Shown here: positions 41,413-50,393 of the stretch, in pieces
How the letters are laid out: the number at the start of each line of letters is the position of its first letter
How positions within the stretch are numbered: position 1 is the first letter of the stretch
Source: Intrasporangium flavum
GTDB lineage: Bacteria; Actinomycetota; Actinomycetes; Actinomycetales; Dermatophilaceae
Assembly (NCBI RefSeq): GCF_001956915.1
Contig: NZ_MLJO01000008.1
Coordinates: forward strand, 62,001 to 126,000
Reading direction: 5' to 3'
Length of the DNA stretch: 64,000 bases
The notes under the pieces: model-generated
The model's input: only the letters and a program-made list of their open reading frames with translations
The model's database searches: none
Told to the model about the DNA's origin: nothing
Program-made: the position numbers and the translations under genes

Positions 41413-43199
41413 CGGGTCTCCTCAGGTCGTGGATCGGTCTGTGCCACAGGCTCGTCGGCGGCGCGGTCCGCGACACCGGCGTCGAGGTCGAGGCCGTCGA
41501 GGTTGCTGCGCGGCACCGGGACGATGGTCGCCACGAGCCGGCCGGACCCCTCGCGCGTCAGGTGCACGTGGTGCAGGAAGCGCTCGTCGTCGCGCGCCGG
41601 GAAGTCCTCGCGGACGTGCCCGCCCCGGGTCTCCTCGCGCAGCGCTGCCGCGTGGGTCAGGGCCCGGCCGAGGTGCACGAGGTTCGTCGTCTCCCAGCTC
41701 TTTGGGCCGCCCTGCCGGTCGGTGTCGTCCACGGCACGGGCCGAGATCGCCGCGAGCGCCTCCTCGGTGGCCGCGAGCGAGGCCGCCGACCGGACCGTGC
41801 CGGCCCCCGCCGTCATCGCCCGCTGCACGTCGAGGCGCCGCTTGCCGCGGACGAGCTCGGGCGGCACGGCGCCGTCGCCGTCCCCACCCTGCACCGGCGC
41901 CGTCGGCGGCAGCTCACCCGCACCGAGGCGCGCGGTGAGGTCGTCGGCGATCCGGCGGGCGAAGACGAGGCCCTCGAGCAGCGAGTTGGACGCCAGGCGG
42001 TTGGCCCCGTGCACGCCGGTGCACGAGGTCTCGCCGCACGCGTACAGCCCCTCGAGCGAGGTGCGCCCGTGCAGGTCGGTGCGCACGCCCCCGGACGCGT
42101 AGTGCTGGGCCGGCGCGACCGGCAGCAGCTGGGTGGCCGGGTCGAAGCCGAGCTCGCGGCACCGGGCGACGATCGAGGGGAAGCGCTGCTCGAGGAACTC
42201 TGCACCGAGGTGGCGGCAGTCGAGGTACACGTGGTCGGTGCCGGTCTCGCGCATCCGGCGGATGATCGCGCGGGCCACGACGTCGCGCGGGGCGAGGTCG
42301 GCGAGCGGGTGCTGGCCCTGCATGAACCGCTCCCCCGCCTCGTCGACGAGGAAGGCCCCCTCGCCGCGGACGGCCTCGGAGATGAGCGGCTGCTGGCCGC
42401 GCGAGCCCTCGCCGAGCCACAGCACCGTCGGGTGGAACTGGACGAACTCGAGGTCGGCGATCACGGCGCCGGCGCGCAGGGCGGCGGCCATGCCGTCGCC
42501 GGTCGCGACGGACGGGTTGGTCGTCGAGGCGTAGATCTGGCCGAGGCCACCGGTCGCGAGCACGACGGCCCGGGCGTGCGCCGCCCCGACGCCGTCGACC
42601 TGGCCCTCGCCGATGACGTGGAGCGTCACGCCGCAGACGCGCCGGTCGGCGTCGGTGAGCAGGTCGACGACGAGGGCGTGCTCGATGACCTCGATGCCGG
42701 GGTCGTCACGGACCCGGTCGAGGGCCGCGATGAGGGCGCGGCTGATCTCGCGGCCGGTCGCGTCGCCGCCGGCGTGCAGGATGCGGTCGCGGTGGTGGCC
42801 GCCCTCGCGGGTCAGGGACAGGTCGCCGGCCTCGCCGCGGTCGAAGTCGGCACCGAGGGCGATGAGGTCCCACACCGCGTCGGTGCCCTCGGTGACGAGG
42901 GTGCGCACGGCGTCGACATCGCACAGCCCGACGCCGGCCACGAGGGTGTCGTGGATGTGCTCGGCCGGGCTGTCCTCGGGCGACATGACCGCGGCGATGC
43001 CGCCCTGGGCCCACGCGGTCGAGCCCTCGTCGAGGACGGTCTTCGTCACGAGCAGGACGCGGTCCACGCGGCGCCGCAGCCGCAGCGCGGTGGTCAGCCC
43101 GGCGATGCCGCTGCCGACGACGATGACGTCGGCCGTGGCGGTCCAGCCCGGCTCGGGCGCGCGCAGCCGCCGCGGGATCGTGATGCCGCTGTCGTTCAT
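41409..43199 (-). CDS. nadB: L-aspartate oxidase
   Basis: 596 residues. Oxidises aspartate to iminoaspartate for NAD synthesis. FAD-binding DVIVVGSGIAGLTTAL near residue 24, EGSTAWAQGGIAAV, the active-site region EFVQFHPTVL, AVRGEGAFLVD and the CGETSCTGVHGANRLASNS loop. C-terminal helical domain from about 430. A longer than usual C-terminal tail (PVAQTDPRPEETR) is present. ATG 43199 has GAGAAGG upstream; GTG 43205 would add two residues. Confidence 0.96.
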   Translation of the reverse strand: MNDSGITIPRRLRAPEPGWTATADVIVVGSGIAGLTTALRLRRRVDRVLLVTKTVLDEGSTAWAQGGIAAVMSPEDSPAEHIHDTLVAGVGLCDVDAVRTLVTEGTDAVWDLIALGADFDRGEAGDLSLTREGGHHRDRILHAGGDATGREISRALIAALDRVRDDPGIEVIEHALVVDLLTDADRRVCGVTLHVIGEGQVDGVGAAHARAVVLATGGLGQIYASTTNPSVATGDGMAAALRAGAVIADLEFVQFHPTVLWLGEGSRGQQPLISEAVRGEGAFLVDEAGERFMQGQHPLADLAPRDVVARAIIRRMRETGTDHVYLDCRHLGAEFLEQRFPSIVARCRELGFDPATQLLPVAPAQHYASGGVRTDLHGRTSLEGLYACGETSCTGVHGANRLASNSLLEGLVFARRIADDLTARLGAGELPPTAPVQGGDGDGAVPPELVRGKRRLDVQRAMTAGAGTVRSAASLAATEEALAAISARAVDDTDRQGGPKSWETTNLVHLGRALTHAAALREETRGGHVREDFPARDDERFLHHVHLTREGSGRLVATIVPVPRSNLDGLDLDAGVADRAADEPVAQTDPRPEETR

Positions 43200-43271
43200 G
43201 AGCACCTTCTCGCTGGGACGTCGGCCGGGGCCCCGGTGGTGGGGCCGTGCCCCATACCGTATGCCGACGGC

Positions 43272-43706
43272 TCAGCCCTGGTGGGCGTGGTCCCGTTCCG
43301 TGACCGCGGAGGTCAGCAGGCCGAAGCCGTCCGGGACGTCGCCCGGGTCGTGGCCCGTCTCGACGATGCGGTTGTCGCGGTCGACGAAGACGACGTTCGG
43401 CTCGAAGGTCCGCGCCTCGGCGTCGTCCATCGCGGCGTAGGCGATGATGATGACGGTGTCGCCGGGCGAGATGAGCCGCGCCGCAGCGCCGTTGATGCAG
43501 ACGATGCCGCTGCCGCGCTCGCCCTCGATGGCGTACGTCGTGAGGCGGTTGCCGTTGTCGACGTCGACGACGTCGACCTGCTGGCCGGGCCATAGGTCGG
43601 CCGCGTCGAGGAGGTCGCGGTCGATGGTGAGCGAGCCGACGTAGTGCAGGTCGGCCTGGGTCACGGTGGCGCGATGGATCTTCGAATGGAGCATGAAGCG
43701 CTGCAC
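43272..43706 (-). CDS. panD: aspartate 1-decarboxylase
   Basis: 144 residues. Makes beta-alanine for pantothenate. Starting at GTG 43706 places the self-processing pair exactly at Gly24-Ser25 (HYVGSLTID), as in the family, which supports this unusual start. Ser25 becomes the pyruvoyl cofactor after cleavage. Lys9 (SKIHRATVT) and NGAAARL are also present. AAGGA lies upstream. Located between panC and nadB on the same strand. Confidence 0.96.
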   Translation of the reverse strand: MQRFMLHSKIHRATVTQADLHYVGSLTIDRDLLDAADLWPGQQVDVVDVDNGNRLTTYAIEGERGSGIVCINGAAARLISPGDTVIIIAYAAMDDAEARTFEPNVVFVDRDNRIVETGHDPGDVPDGFGLLTSAVTERDHAHQG

Positions 43707-43780
43707 GGTGGATCTGTCCTTGGGAGAGGGGGATTCGGTCGAACGACCGCCGACCGGCCTGCGGGCCGGAGACGGACGCG

Positions 43781-44668
43781 TCAGGGCTGGGAGAAGACCT
43801 CGAGCGCGCCGCCGCCGGGGCCGACGCGCACGGGGAGGTTGTCGATGAGGCGCGTCGTGCCGACGCGGCCGGCGACGGCGAGCAGGGCCTCGCCGCGGTA
43901 CCACTCGGGCACGTCCTCGAGGGTGTCCGGGTGCACGAGCACGAGGTAGTCGACGAGGGCGAGCGGCTCGCGCACGAGCACCGCGCGGGCCGCGCGCCGT
44001 ACCGCCGAGGGCCCCTCGGTGGCGGCGTCGGCCCCGGCCCGCAGCGCCGCCGACAGGCACAGCGCGGTCTCGCGGTCGGACGGTGTCAGGTAGGTGTTGC
44101 GGCTCGACATCGCCAGGCCGTCGGCCTCGCGCACCGTCGGGACCGACACGACGTTGACCGGGAAGTCGAGGTCGCGGACCATCCGGCGGATGAGCAGCAG
44201 CTGCTGGGCGTCCTTCTGCCCGAAGTACGCCGACGTGCAGCGCGTCAGGTGCATGAGCTTGGCGACGACCGTCAGCATGCCGTCGAAGTGGCCGGGCCGG
44301 GCCTGGCCCTCGAGGACGTCGCCGAGCGGTCCCGCCGACATGCGCACGCCGGGGTCGCCGTCGGGGTAGATGACATCGGGCGTCGGGGCGAAGACGAGGT
44401 CGACCCCGGCGTCGGTGCAGATCTGCAGGTCGGCGTCGAAGGTGCGCGGGTAGCGCGAGAGGTCCTCCTTGGGCCCGAACTGCAGCGGGTTGAGGAAGAT
44501 CGTCACGACGACGTGCGCGTGGGTCTCGCGGGCGCGCCGGATCAGCGTCGCGTGGCCGTCGTGGAGCGCGCCCATCGTCATGACGACGGCGACGTCGCCG
44601 TCGTCGAGACGGGCCCGGGCCTCACGCAGCTCGTCACGCGTGCGCGCGACGACGGGGGTCTGGGTCAC
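43781..44668 (-). CDS. panC: pantothenate synthetase (pantoate-beta-alanine ligase)
   Basis: 295 residues. Condenses pantoate and beta-alanine using ATP. Class I ligase motifs: [10 protein letters not shown] (HIGH-type), [46 protein letters not shown] and MSSRNTYL (KMSKS-type). GTG start in a GTGA overlap with the DUF2520 gene. Its stop codon lies inside a GACGCGTC palindrome. Confidence 0.97.
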   Translation of the reverse strand: MTQTPVVARTRDELREARARLDDGDVAVVMTMGALHDGHATLIRRARETHAHVVVTIFLNPLQFGPKEDLSRYPRTFDADLQICTDAGVDLVFAPTPDVIYPDGDPGVRMSAGPLGDVLEGQARPGHFDGMLTVVAKLMHLTRCTSAYFGQKDAQQLLLIRRMVRDLDFPVNVVSVPTVREADGLAMSSRNTYLTPSDRETALCLSAALRAGADAATEGPSAVRRAARAVLVREPLALVDYLVLVHPDTLEDVPEWYRGEALLAVAGRVGTTRLIDNLPVRVGPGGGALEVFSQP

Positions 44669-45576
44669 GGTCGGTCCTCCTCGCGGGCCAGCAGGTGGAG
44701 CAGGGGGTCCGCGACGTCCGCCCGGAGGCGGCCGCTGAGCAGGGCCCGCTGCGCCGTCGCGCGCGCCAGCGCCAGGTAGGTCGGGTGGATGTCCGGGGCC
44801 ACCGTGCGCAGCATCGCGACGTGCCCGGCCACGGTACCGGCATCGCCGCGCGCCACCGGCCCGGTGAGGGCAGCATCACCCAGCTGGAGGGTGTTGCCCA
44901 GCGCCGCGGACAGGAGCGGCTCGAGCACGCGGGCCGGGTCCTCGATGCCGGCCTCGGCGAGCAGCTGCATCGACTGCGCGACGAGGGTGACGAGGTGGTT
45001 GGCCCCGTGCGCCAGGGCGGCGTGGTAGGTGACGCGCTCCTGCTCGGGCACCCAGACCGGGTCGCCACCCATCTCGATGACGAGCGCCTCGCCGACCGGT
45101 CGCGCGGCGTCGTAGGTGGTGACGCCGAAGCAGCAGTCGTGGAGGCGCTCGAGGTCGACGTGGGTGCCGGTGAAGGTCATCGCCGGGTGCAGCGCGAGGG
45201 GCACGATCTCGCTGTCGAGGGCGGTCTCGAAGACGCCGATGCCGTGGGCTCCCGAGGTGTGCACGACGAGCTGGCCCGGCGTGAAGGTGCGCGTGGCGCT
45301 CAGGCCCGCGACGAGGTCGGCCAGCGCGTCGTCGGGCACCGCGAGCACGACGAGGTGCGCGCCGGCGACGACGTCGGGGATCGGCTTGACCGGCACGCCC
45401 GGCAGCATCCGCTCGGCGCGCTCGAGGCTCGCCTCGCTGACGGCCGAGACGCCGGTGACGTGGTGCCCGGCCCGCGCGAGGGCCGCGCCGAGCACGGCTC
45501 CGACGCGTCCGGCACCGACCACGCCGACGTCGAAACGGGCGGGTCGCTCGTGGGGGTCGCCGGTGGGGCTGCTCAC
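44665..45576 (-). CDS. Rossmann-like/DUF2520 domain protein
   Basis: 303 residues. N-terminal NAD(P)-binding domain with VGVVGAGRVGAVLGAAL, AHLVVLAVPDDALADLV and VVHTSGAHG; C-terminal DUF2520 domain (HPAMTFTG, YHAALAHGANHLVTLV). Resembles ketopantoate reductase/ProC-type dehydrogenases and is regularly found directly upstream of panC in actinobacteria, so a role in pantothenate synthesis, perhaps as the missing reductase, is a plausible inference. Leaderless GTG start after TACCGT. Confidence 0.88.
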   Translation of the reverse strand: MSSPTGDPHERPARFDVGVVGAGRVGAVLGAALARAGHHVTGVSAVSEASLERAERMLPGVPVKPIPDVVAGAHLVVLAVPDDALADLVAGLSATRTFTPGQLVVHTSGAHGIGVFETALDSEIVPLALHPAMTFTGTHVDLERLHDCCFGVTTYDAARPVGEALVIEMGGDPVWVPEQERVTYHAALAHGANHLVTLVAQSMQLLAEAGIEDPARVLEPLLSAALGNTLQLGDAALTGPVARGDAGTVAGHVAMLRTVAPDIHPTYLALARATAQRALLSGRLRADVADPLLHLLAREEDRP

Positions 45577-45582
45577 CCGCGC

Positions 45583-45599
45583 ACGGTATCGCCTACAGT
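45583..45599. promoter_or_regulatory. divergent leaderless promoters, panC operon and MidA-like gene
   Basis: In a 31-bp gap, TACCGT on the minus strand (45588-45583) lies six bases before the DUF2520 GTG, and TACAGT on the plus strand (45594-45599) lies eight bases before the GTG at 45608. The two -10 hexamers are only 5 bp apart. Confidence 0.5.
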
Positions 45600-45607
45600 C
45601 GGGCGCC

Positions 45608-46603
45608 GTGGATGCCCTTCCGTGGCGCGAGGCCTGGCACGCGGCGCTGTATGCGCCCGGACGCGGGTTCTACGTGTCCGGGGGCGGCCCGGCCGAGCAC
45701 TTCACGACCGCGACGCACGGGCCCCCGGGAGCCGCGCTCGCGCGGGCCCTGCTCGCCCTGCCGCAGCATCCCGTGCGGCTCGTCGTCGACGTCGGCGCGG
45801 GGCGCGGCGAGCTCGCGGCGCAGCTGCGCGCGGCCCTCGACGAGACCGACGCGTCCGACGCGTCCGATGAGGGGTCGTCGGTGCGTGTCGTGGCCGTCGA
45901 CGTCGTCGACCGGCCGGCCGGCCTCGACGAGCGCATCGAGTGGGTCCGCTCCCCCGGCGGCGCCGAGCTCCCGCCGGGGCTCGACGACCTCGAGGACTGC
46001 CTCGTCGTCGCGCACGAGTGGCTCGACGTCGTGCCGTGCACGGTGGCCGAGGTCGACGCGTCCGGCGTGCTGCGCGTCGTCCTCGTCGATCCAGCGACCG
46101 GGCAGGAGCGCCTCGGCGACCCGCTCGGCGGACCCGACCTCGACTGGGCCCTCGAGCACTGGCCGGCGTCGGCGCGGGGCGACCGGGTCGAGGTGGGCCG
46201 CGACCGCGACCTCGCCTGGGCCGGGCTGGTCGCACGGGTCCGCTCGGGCACCCTGGTCGCCGTCGACTACGCCCACACCCGCGGCGCCCGGCCAACGCAC
46301 GGCACGCTCGTCGGCTACGCGTCCGGCCACCTGACGGCGCCGGTGCCCGACGGCTCGTGCGACGTCACGGCGCACGTCGCCGTCGACACCCTCGACGCCG
46401 ACGAGACGCCCACCCAACGCGAGGCCCTGCGCCGGCTCGGCGTCACGGCGACCGTCCCGCCGCACGCGCTCGCGACCCAGGACCCGCTCGGCTACCTCGC
46501 CGCCCTCGAGCGCACGGGGGCGGAGGCGAGGCTCGTCGACCCCGCCGGCTTCGGTGGGTTCCGGTGGGCGGTGAAGCGGGTCCGCGACGGCGACGTACGC
46601 TGA
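45608..46603 (+). CDS. SAM-dependent methyltransferase, MidA/NDUFAF7 family
   Basis: 331 residues. The N-terminal WREAWHAALYAPGRGFYVSGGGPAEHFTTAT and SAM motif VVDVGAGRGELAAQLR are characteristic of the COG1565 family, whose eukaryotic member NDUFAF7 methylates an Arg of a complex I subunit; GSCDVTAHVAVD is a second family block. Within it, ETDASDASDEGSS (about 81-93) is an Asp-Ala-Ser insertion between SAM-fold elements, encoded by two adjacent GACGCGTC words. Bacterial substrate unknown. A NuoD-like protein is 4 kb away. Confidence 0.85.
   Translation: MDALPWREAWHAALYAPGRGFYVSGGGPAEHFTTATHGPPGAALARALLALPQHPVRLVVDVGAGRGELAAQLRAALDETDASDASDEGSSVRVVAVDVVDRPAGLDERIEWVRSPGGAELPPGLDDLEDCLVVAHEWLDVVPCTVAEVDASGVLRVVLVDPATGQERLGDPLGGPDLDWALEHWPASARGDRVEVGRDRDLAWAGLVARVRSGTLVAVDYAHTRGARPTHGTLVGYASGHLTAPVPDGSCDVTAHVAVDTLDADETPTQREALRRLGVTATVPPHALATQDPLGYLAALERTGAEARLVDPAGFGGFRWAVKRVRDGDVR
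46596..46601 (+). promoter_or_regulatory. -10 element of copC (leaderless)
   Basis: TACGCT overlapping the end of the MidA-like gene, seven bases before the copC ATG at 46609. Confidence 0.45.
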
Positions 46604-46608
46604 TCGGC

Positions 46609-47172
46609 ATGCGTCGTGTGCCCTCACTCCTGCTCGCCCTGGGACTCGCCGCCGGGGTCGTCCTCGGCATCGTCGGGGCGCCGACCGTCGCCTCGGCCCA
46701 CGACGTCCTCGAGCGCAGCAACCCCTCCGACGGCGCCGCCGTCAACACCCTGCCGGACGCCGTCGAGCTCTCCTTCGCCGAGGCGCCGCTCGCCGTCGGC
46801 ACGCAGATCGTGGTCACCGGTCCGACGGGCAACGTGGCCGAGGGCAGCCCGACCATCGAGGGCTCGATCGTGCGCCAGAAGCTCGCGGCGACCGCCCCCG
46901 GCGGCGACTACACGGTCACCTACCGCGTCACCTCCGACGACGGGCACCCGGTGACCGGCTCCTTCTCCTTCCACGCGATGGTCGGGCTCGACGGGTCGAC
47001 CGCCACCGCGGGGCCGAGCGTCCACGTGCGACAGGCCGATCCGGCTGCCGACGACTCGTCGTCGGTGTTCGTCCCGGTCCTGCTCACCATCGTCGGCACC
47101 TGCGTGCTGCTCGGGGTCGGCGGCTTCCTCGTGCTGCGCAGCCGGCCGACGAAGGACGCCGACCGCCCGTAG
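46609..47172 (+). CDS. CopC-domain copper-binding membrane-anchored protein
   Basis: 187 residues. Signal peptide 1-30 ending ASA, so the mature protein would begin with His31 (HDVLERSNPSDGA), the copper-brace His of CopC proteins. DDGHPVTGSFSF gives the second conserved His. After the beta-barrel comes a C-terminal transmembrane helix (about 153-173) and a basic end. This is the YobA/CopC-like membrane-anchored type; copper import or storage outside the cell is expected. No copD gene is adjacent. Confidence 0.92.
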   Translation: MRRVPSLLLALGLAAGVVLGIVGAPTVASAHDVLERSNPSDGAAVNTLPDAVELSFAEAPLAVGTQIVVTGPTGNVAEGSPTIEGSIVRQKLAATAPGGDYTVTYRVTSDDGHPVTGSFSFHAMVGLDGSTATAGPSVHVRQADPAADDSSSVFVPVLLTIVGTCVLLGVGGFLVLRSRPTKDADRP

Positions 47173-47179
47173 CCGGCGC

Positions 47180-47566
47180 TCAGGCCTCCGGCTGGTGCAC
47201 GAACCAGCGGTGCCCGAACGGGTCGTGGAAGACGGCCACGCGGCCCAGCCCCGGGTTGTCCTCCGGTCCCCGGTCGAGGGCGGCCCCGGCGTCCACCGCC
47301 GACGCGGCCACGGCGTCGCAGTCGGCCACCGTGAGGTGCAGCGAGACCGGATTGCCGCGGCCCGGCTCGGGTGGCGCGACGCCCGCGGAGTCGAAGGCGT
47401 CGGACATCATCCACCGCGCGCCGTCGACGTCGAGCTCGCAGTGACCGACGCGGCCGTCGTCCATGACGATCGGCTCGACGGTGACGCGTGCCCCGAGCAC
47501 CCGCGAGTACCACTCGATCGCGGCGCGGGAGTCCTCGACGCAGATGTACGGGGTCAGCTCGCTCAT
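47180..47566 (-). CDS. VOC (glyoxalase/bleomycin resistance) family protein, PhnB-like
   Basis: 128 residues in two beta-alpha-beta-beta-beta modules: LTPYICVEDSRAAIEWYSRVLGA and SLHLTVADCDAVAASAVDAGA, ending DPFGHRWFVHQP. His and Glu positions that usually bind a metal are only partly present. It resembles PhnB-type proteins of unknown function. Converges with copC, seven bp apart. Confidence 0.85.
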   Translation of the reverse strand: MSELTPYICVEDSRAAIEWYSRVLGARVTVEPIVMDDGRVGHCELDVDGARWMMSDAFDSAGVAPPEPGRGNPVSLHLTVADCDAVAASAVDAGAALDRGPEDNPGLGRVAVFHDPFGHRWFVHQPEA

Positions 47567-47690
47567 CGGCTCCTCCTCGGTCGGTCCCCCCAGTCGACCA
47601 CGTCGGGCGGCCCGCCGGGGGCTCGGTGCCCGGCCGATCAGGCGACGCCGGCGGTCAGAACCAGTCGACGCGCCGGACGCGCTGGGCGCT

Positions 47691-48896
47691 CTAGGCGCGT
47701 TCGAGGACGAGCCGCTCGTAGCCGCGCAGGACGAACGTCGGGCGCCGGTGCTCCTCGACGACGCGGACGGGGCCGAGCCGCCGGAGCAGCGCGCGCACCG
47801 AGATCTGCAGCTCCATCCGGGCCAGCGGGGCGCCGAGGCAGAAGTGGATGCCGGCGCCGAAGGCCAGGTGCGGGTTGGGCTCGCGGGCGGCGTCGAAGCG
47901 GTCGGGGTCGGTGAAGACGGCCGGGTCGCGGTTGGCGGCGCCGAGCAGGGCCGCGACCTTCTGCCCCTCGCGGATCGTCACGCCGTGCAGCTCGACGTCG
48001 GCGGTGGCGGTGCGCTCGAACAGGTGCAGCGGCGAGTCGTGGCGCAGCATCTCCTCGACGAGCCGGGCGACCGCGGCGTCATCGTCGAGCGAGTCGATCA
48101 CGGCCGCCAGCTGCTCCGGGTCCGCCAGCAGGGACGCCAGGCCGTTGCCGAAGCCGTTGACGCTGGCCTCGTGGCCGGCGTTGAGCAGCAGCACGACCGT
48201 GGCGACGAGCTCGCGCCGCGAGAGCCGGTCGCCGCCGTCGCGCTCCTCGACGAGCGCGGTGAGCAGGTCGTCGCCCGGGTGCTCGACCCGTTCGGCCGCG
48301 AGCGCCTCGACGTAGGCGGCGAATTCGGCGCACGCGCGCTGGGCCTCGGCCTGCGCCTCCGCGGACGGCGCCACCTCGTACATCCGGACGATGGCCTGCG
48401 ACCAGTCGCGCAGGCGCTTCCAGTCGGAGGTCGGTGCCCCGAGCAGCTCGCAGATGACGAGGACGGGCAGCGGCTCGGCGTAGGTCTCGATGACGTCGAC
48501 GCGCTCGTCGGCGTCGAGACGCGCCTCCAGGCCGCTGAGCAGCTCGCCCGCGATCTGCTCGACGCGTGGGCGCAGCCGCTCGATGTGCCCGCGGTTGAAG
48601 GCGCCGGCGACGAGGCGGCGCAGCCGGGTGTGCTTCGGCGGCTCGGAGTCGAGGATGGAGTCGGCGTGCAGCCAGTCGAACACCGTCCACGGGTCGTCGT
48701 CGGACGCCGCACGCGGCCGGAAGATGCGGCCCAGGCGCCGGTCGCGCAGCACGTCGTTGGCGGCGGCGTGGGTCGTCGTGAGCCACAGGCCGAGGTCGTC
48801 GTGCCGGACGATCGGGGCCACCGACCGCAGCTGCGCGAGCGTCGGGTAGGGGTCGGCGACGAACGCCTCGGCGGACAGGTCGAGGGACTGGCTCAC
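47691..48896 (-). CDS. cytochrome P450
   Basis: 401 residues, the usual size of soluble bacterial P450s. Heme-binding loop HLAFGAGIHFCLGAPLARME with the axial Cys, ExxR in EEMLRHDSPLHLFER, and I-helix NAGHEASVNGFG, in which the usual acid-Thr pair is Glu-Ala, so the conserved Thr is replaced by Ala with Ser next to it. Meander Arg in DPDRFDAAREPN. Substrate unknown. GTGA overlap with an MFS gene suggests a linked modification-and-export unit. No ferredoxin gene adjacent. Confidence 0.92.
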   Translation of the reverse strand: MSQSLDLSAEAFVADPYPTLAQLRSVAPIVRHDDLGLWLTTTHAAANDVLRDRRLGRIFRPRAASDDDPWTVFDWLHADSILDSEPPKHTRLRRLVAGAFNRGHIERLRPRVEQIAGELLSGLEARLDADERVDVIETYAEPLPVLVICELLGAPTSDWKRLRDWSQAIVRMYEVAPSAEAQAEAQRACAEFAAYVEALAAERVEHPGDDLLTALVEERDGGDRLSRRELVATVVLLLNAGHEASVNGFGNGLASLLADPEQLAAVIDSLDDDAAVARLVEEMLRHDSPLHLFERTATADVELHGVTIREGQKVAALLGAANRDPAVFTDPDRFDAAREPNPHLAFGAGIHFCLGAPLARMELQISVRALLRRLGPVRVVEEHRRPTFVLRGYERLVLERA

Positions 48897-50275
48897 GAGG
48901 CCACTGTGCCCGACGGCAGCGCCTCCCGGGAGGTGGGGGTCACCAGGTGGCGCTGGGCCATCCGGGCGGCGGGGTGGATGCCGATGACGGCGAGCACGAC
49001 GATGCCGCCGATGACCGCCCAGCCGGGACCGCCCCACTCCATCGCGAGGTAGGTGTAGGCCGCGGGCGCCCACACGTTGCCGACGGTCTGCCCGAGCCGG
49101 CCGGCGCCCTGGTACTCGCCGCGGCGCTCGGGGTCGGACAGCTCGGCCGTCAGGCCCCAGTCGGAGGCGGACTGGAACAGCTCGGCGCCGGTGACGGTGA
49201 CGTGCCCGACCCACACGAGCACGACCGTGACCCAGCCGACGGTGTCGTGGGTGACGGCGACGATGGCGCACGACGCGACGAAGAACGCCCCGGACACACG
49301 GCTCGCGCGCAAGGCGCCCGGCACCGTGTCGGCCCCGCGCGCGGCGGCGACCTGCAGCAGCACGGCCAGGACGGTGTTGGTGCCGAAGAGCCAGGCCAGC
49401 AGCACCCGTGGGGCGTCGGTCTCCTCGACGAGCCAGAGCGGGATGACGACGTTGAGCAGCACCTGGTTGGTCGACAGGACGCCCTGGCACAGCTTGGTCA
49501 GCAGGAACCCGACGTTGCGCAGGGCGCCACCGCGCCCCGACGCCGGTGTGGGTGCCGACGCCGGTGCCCCGGGTCCCGACGCGTCGGGCGCGTCGGTGCC
49601 GCCCCTGGCGGGCGTGCCCGCGACCTCGGCCGCCCCGGGCTGCTCGAGCGCCTCCTCGACCTCGAGCGGGACCGTGCCGGCGCCGCCCTGGACGGCATCG
49701 GGCAGCCGCGTGATGAGCAGGGCGTTGACCGCGAGGATGGCCGCGGTGAGCAGCGGCACGGCCGTGATGACGGCGTCGCTGCCCGTGGCGAGGGCCACGC
49801 CGCCGAGGAGGGCACCGAGCGTGAAGCCGATGTTGAGGGCGCTGCGCATGAAGGCCAGCGAGCGGACGCGCTCCTCCCGCGAGAACACGTCGAGCGTGTA
49901 CGCACCACGACCGGCGCCCGCGGCGGCGCCGATGAGCTCGATGACGGTGATGACCGCGACGTAGGCGGCGAAGCCGTGGATGACCGGGTAGGCGAGGTAG
50001 ACGAGGGCCTCGAGCAGGGCGCCCAGCGCCCAGACCCGCTTGGGCCCGAACCGGTCGGCGAGGCGGCCGAGCGGCAGCGCGAGGCAGAAGGTGATGACGC
50101 CGGCGATGGTGAGGCCGAGGCCGACCTGGGCGGCGCTCAGCCCGACGATGTGGGTGAAGAAGACCGCGTTGCCGGTGAGGAAGACGCCCTCGCCGACCGC
50201 GAAGAGGATCGACTGCGCGCTGAGGCGGCGGGCGAGCGGGCTCGGCGGCAGAAGTCGGGCGACGCGGTCGCGCAT
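48893..50275 (-). CDS. MFS transporter
   Basis: 460 residues, about 12 hydrophobic segments. The loop between segments 2 and 3 has [13 protein letters not shown] (MFS motif A). The central cytoplasmic loop (about 205-260) is Pro/Gly/Ala-rich and includes [12 protein letters not shown]. Drug:H+ antiporter-like. First gene of the pair with the P450, divergent from the NuoD-like gene. The ATG at 50275 has no clear Shine-Dalgarno sequence. Confidence 0.87.
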   Translation of the reverse strand: MRDRVARLLPPSPLARRLSAQSILFAVGEGVFLTGNAVFFTHIVGLSAAQVGLGLTIAGVITFCLALPLGRLADRFGPKRVWALGALLEALVYLAYPVIHGFAAYVAVITVIELIGAAAGAGRGAYTLDVFSREERVRSLAFMRSALNIGFTLGALLGGVALATGSDAVITAVPLLTAAILAVNALLITRLPDAVQGGAGTVPLEVEEALEQPGAAEVAGTPARGGTDAPDASGPGAPASAPTPASGRGGALRNVGFLLTKLCQGVLSTNQVLLNVVIPLWLVEETDAPRVLLAWLFGTNTVLAVLLQVAAARGADTVPGALRASRVSGAFFVASCAIVAVTHDTVGWVTVVLVWVGHVTVTGAELFQSASDWGLTAELSDPERRGEYQGAGRLGQTVGNVWAPAAYTYLAMEWGGPGWAVIGGIVVLAVIGIHPAARMAQRHLVTPTSREALPSGTVAS

Positions 50276-50380
50276 CGGAGCATCAGACCACAGGGTGGCG
50301 ACACCCGGCCCGTCCTTTTCGTCCGGCTCCGTCCGGTCGACGGCGACGGCCCCACGGCGGCGGTGCCCGGCACGGCACGG

Positions 50381-50386
50381 CATACT
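50381..50386 (+). promoter_or_regulatory. -10-like element of the NuoD-like gene (leaderless)
   Basis: CATACT followed by seven bases and the ATG at 50394; no Shine-Dalgarno sequence is present. Confidence 0.4.
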
Positions 50387-50393
50387 CGGGCAC

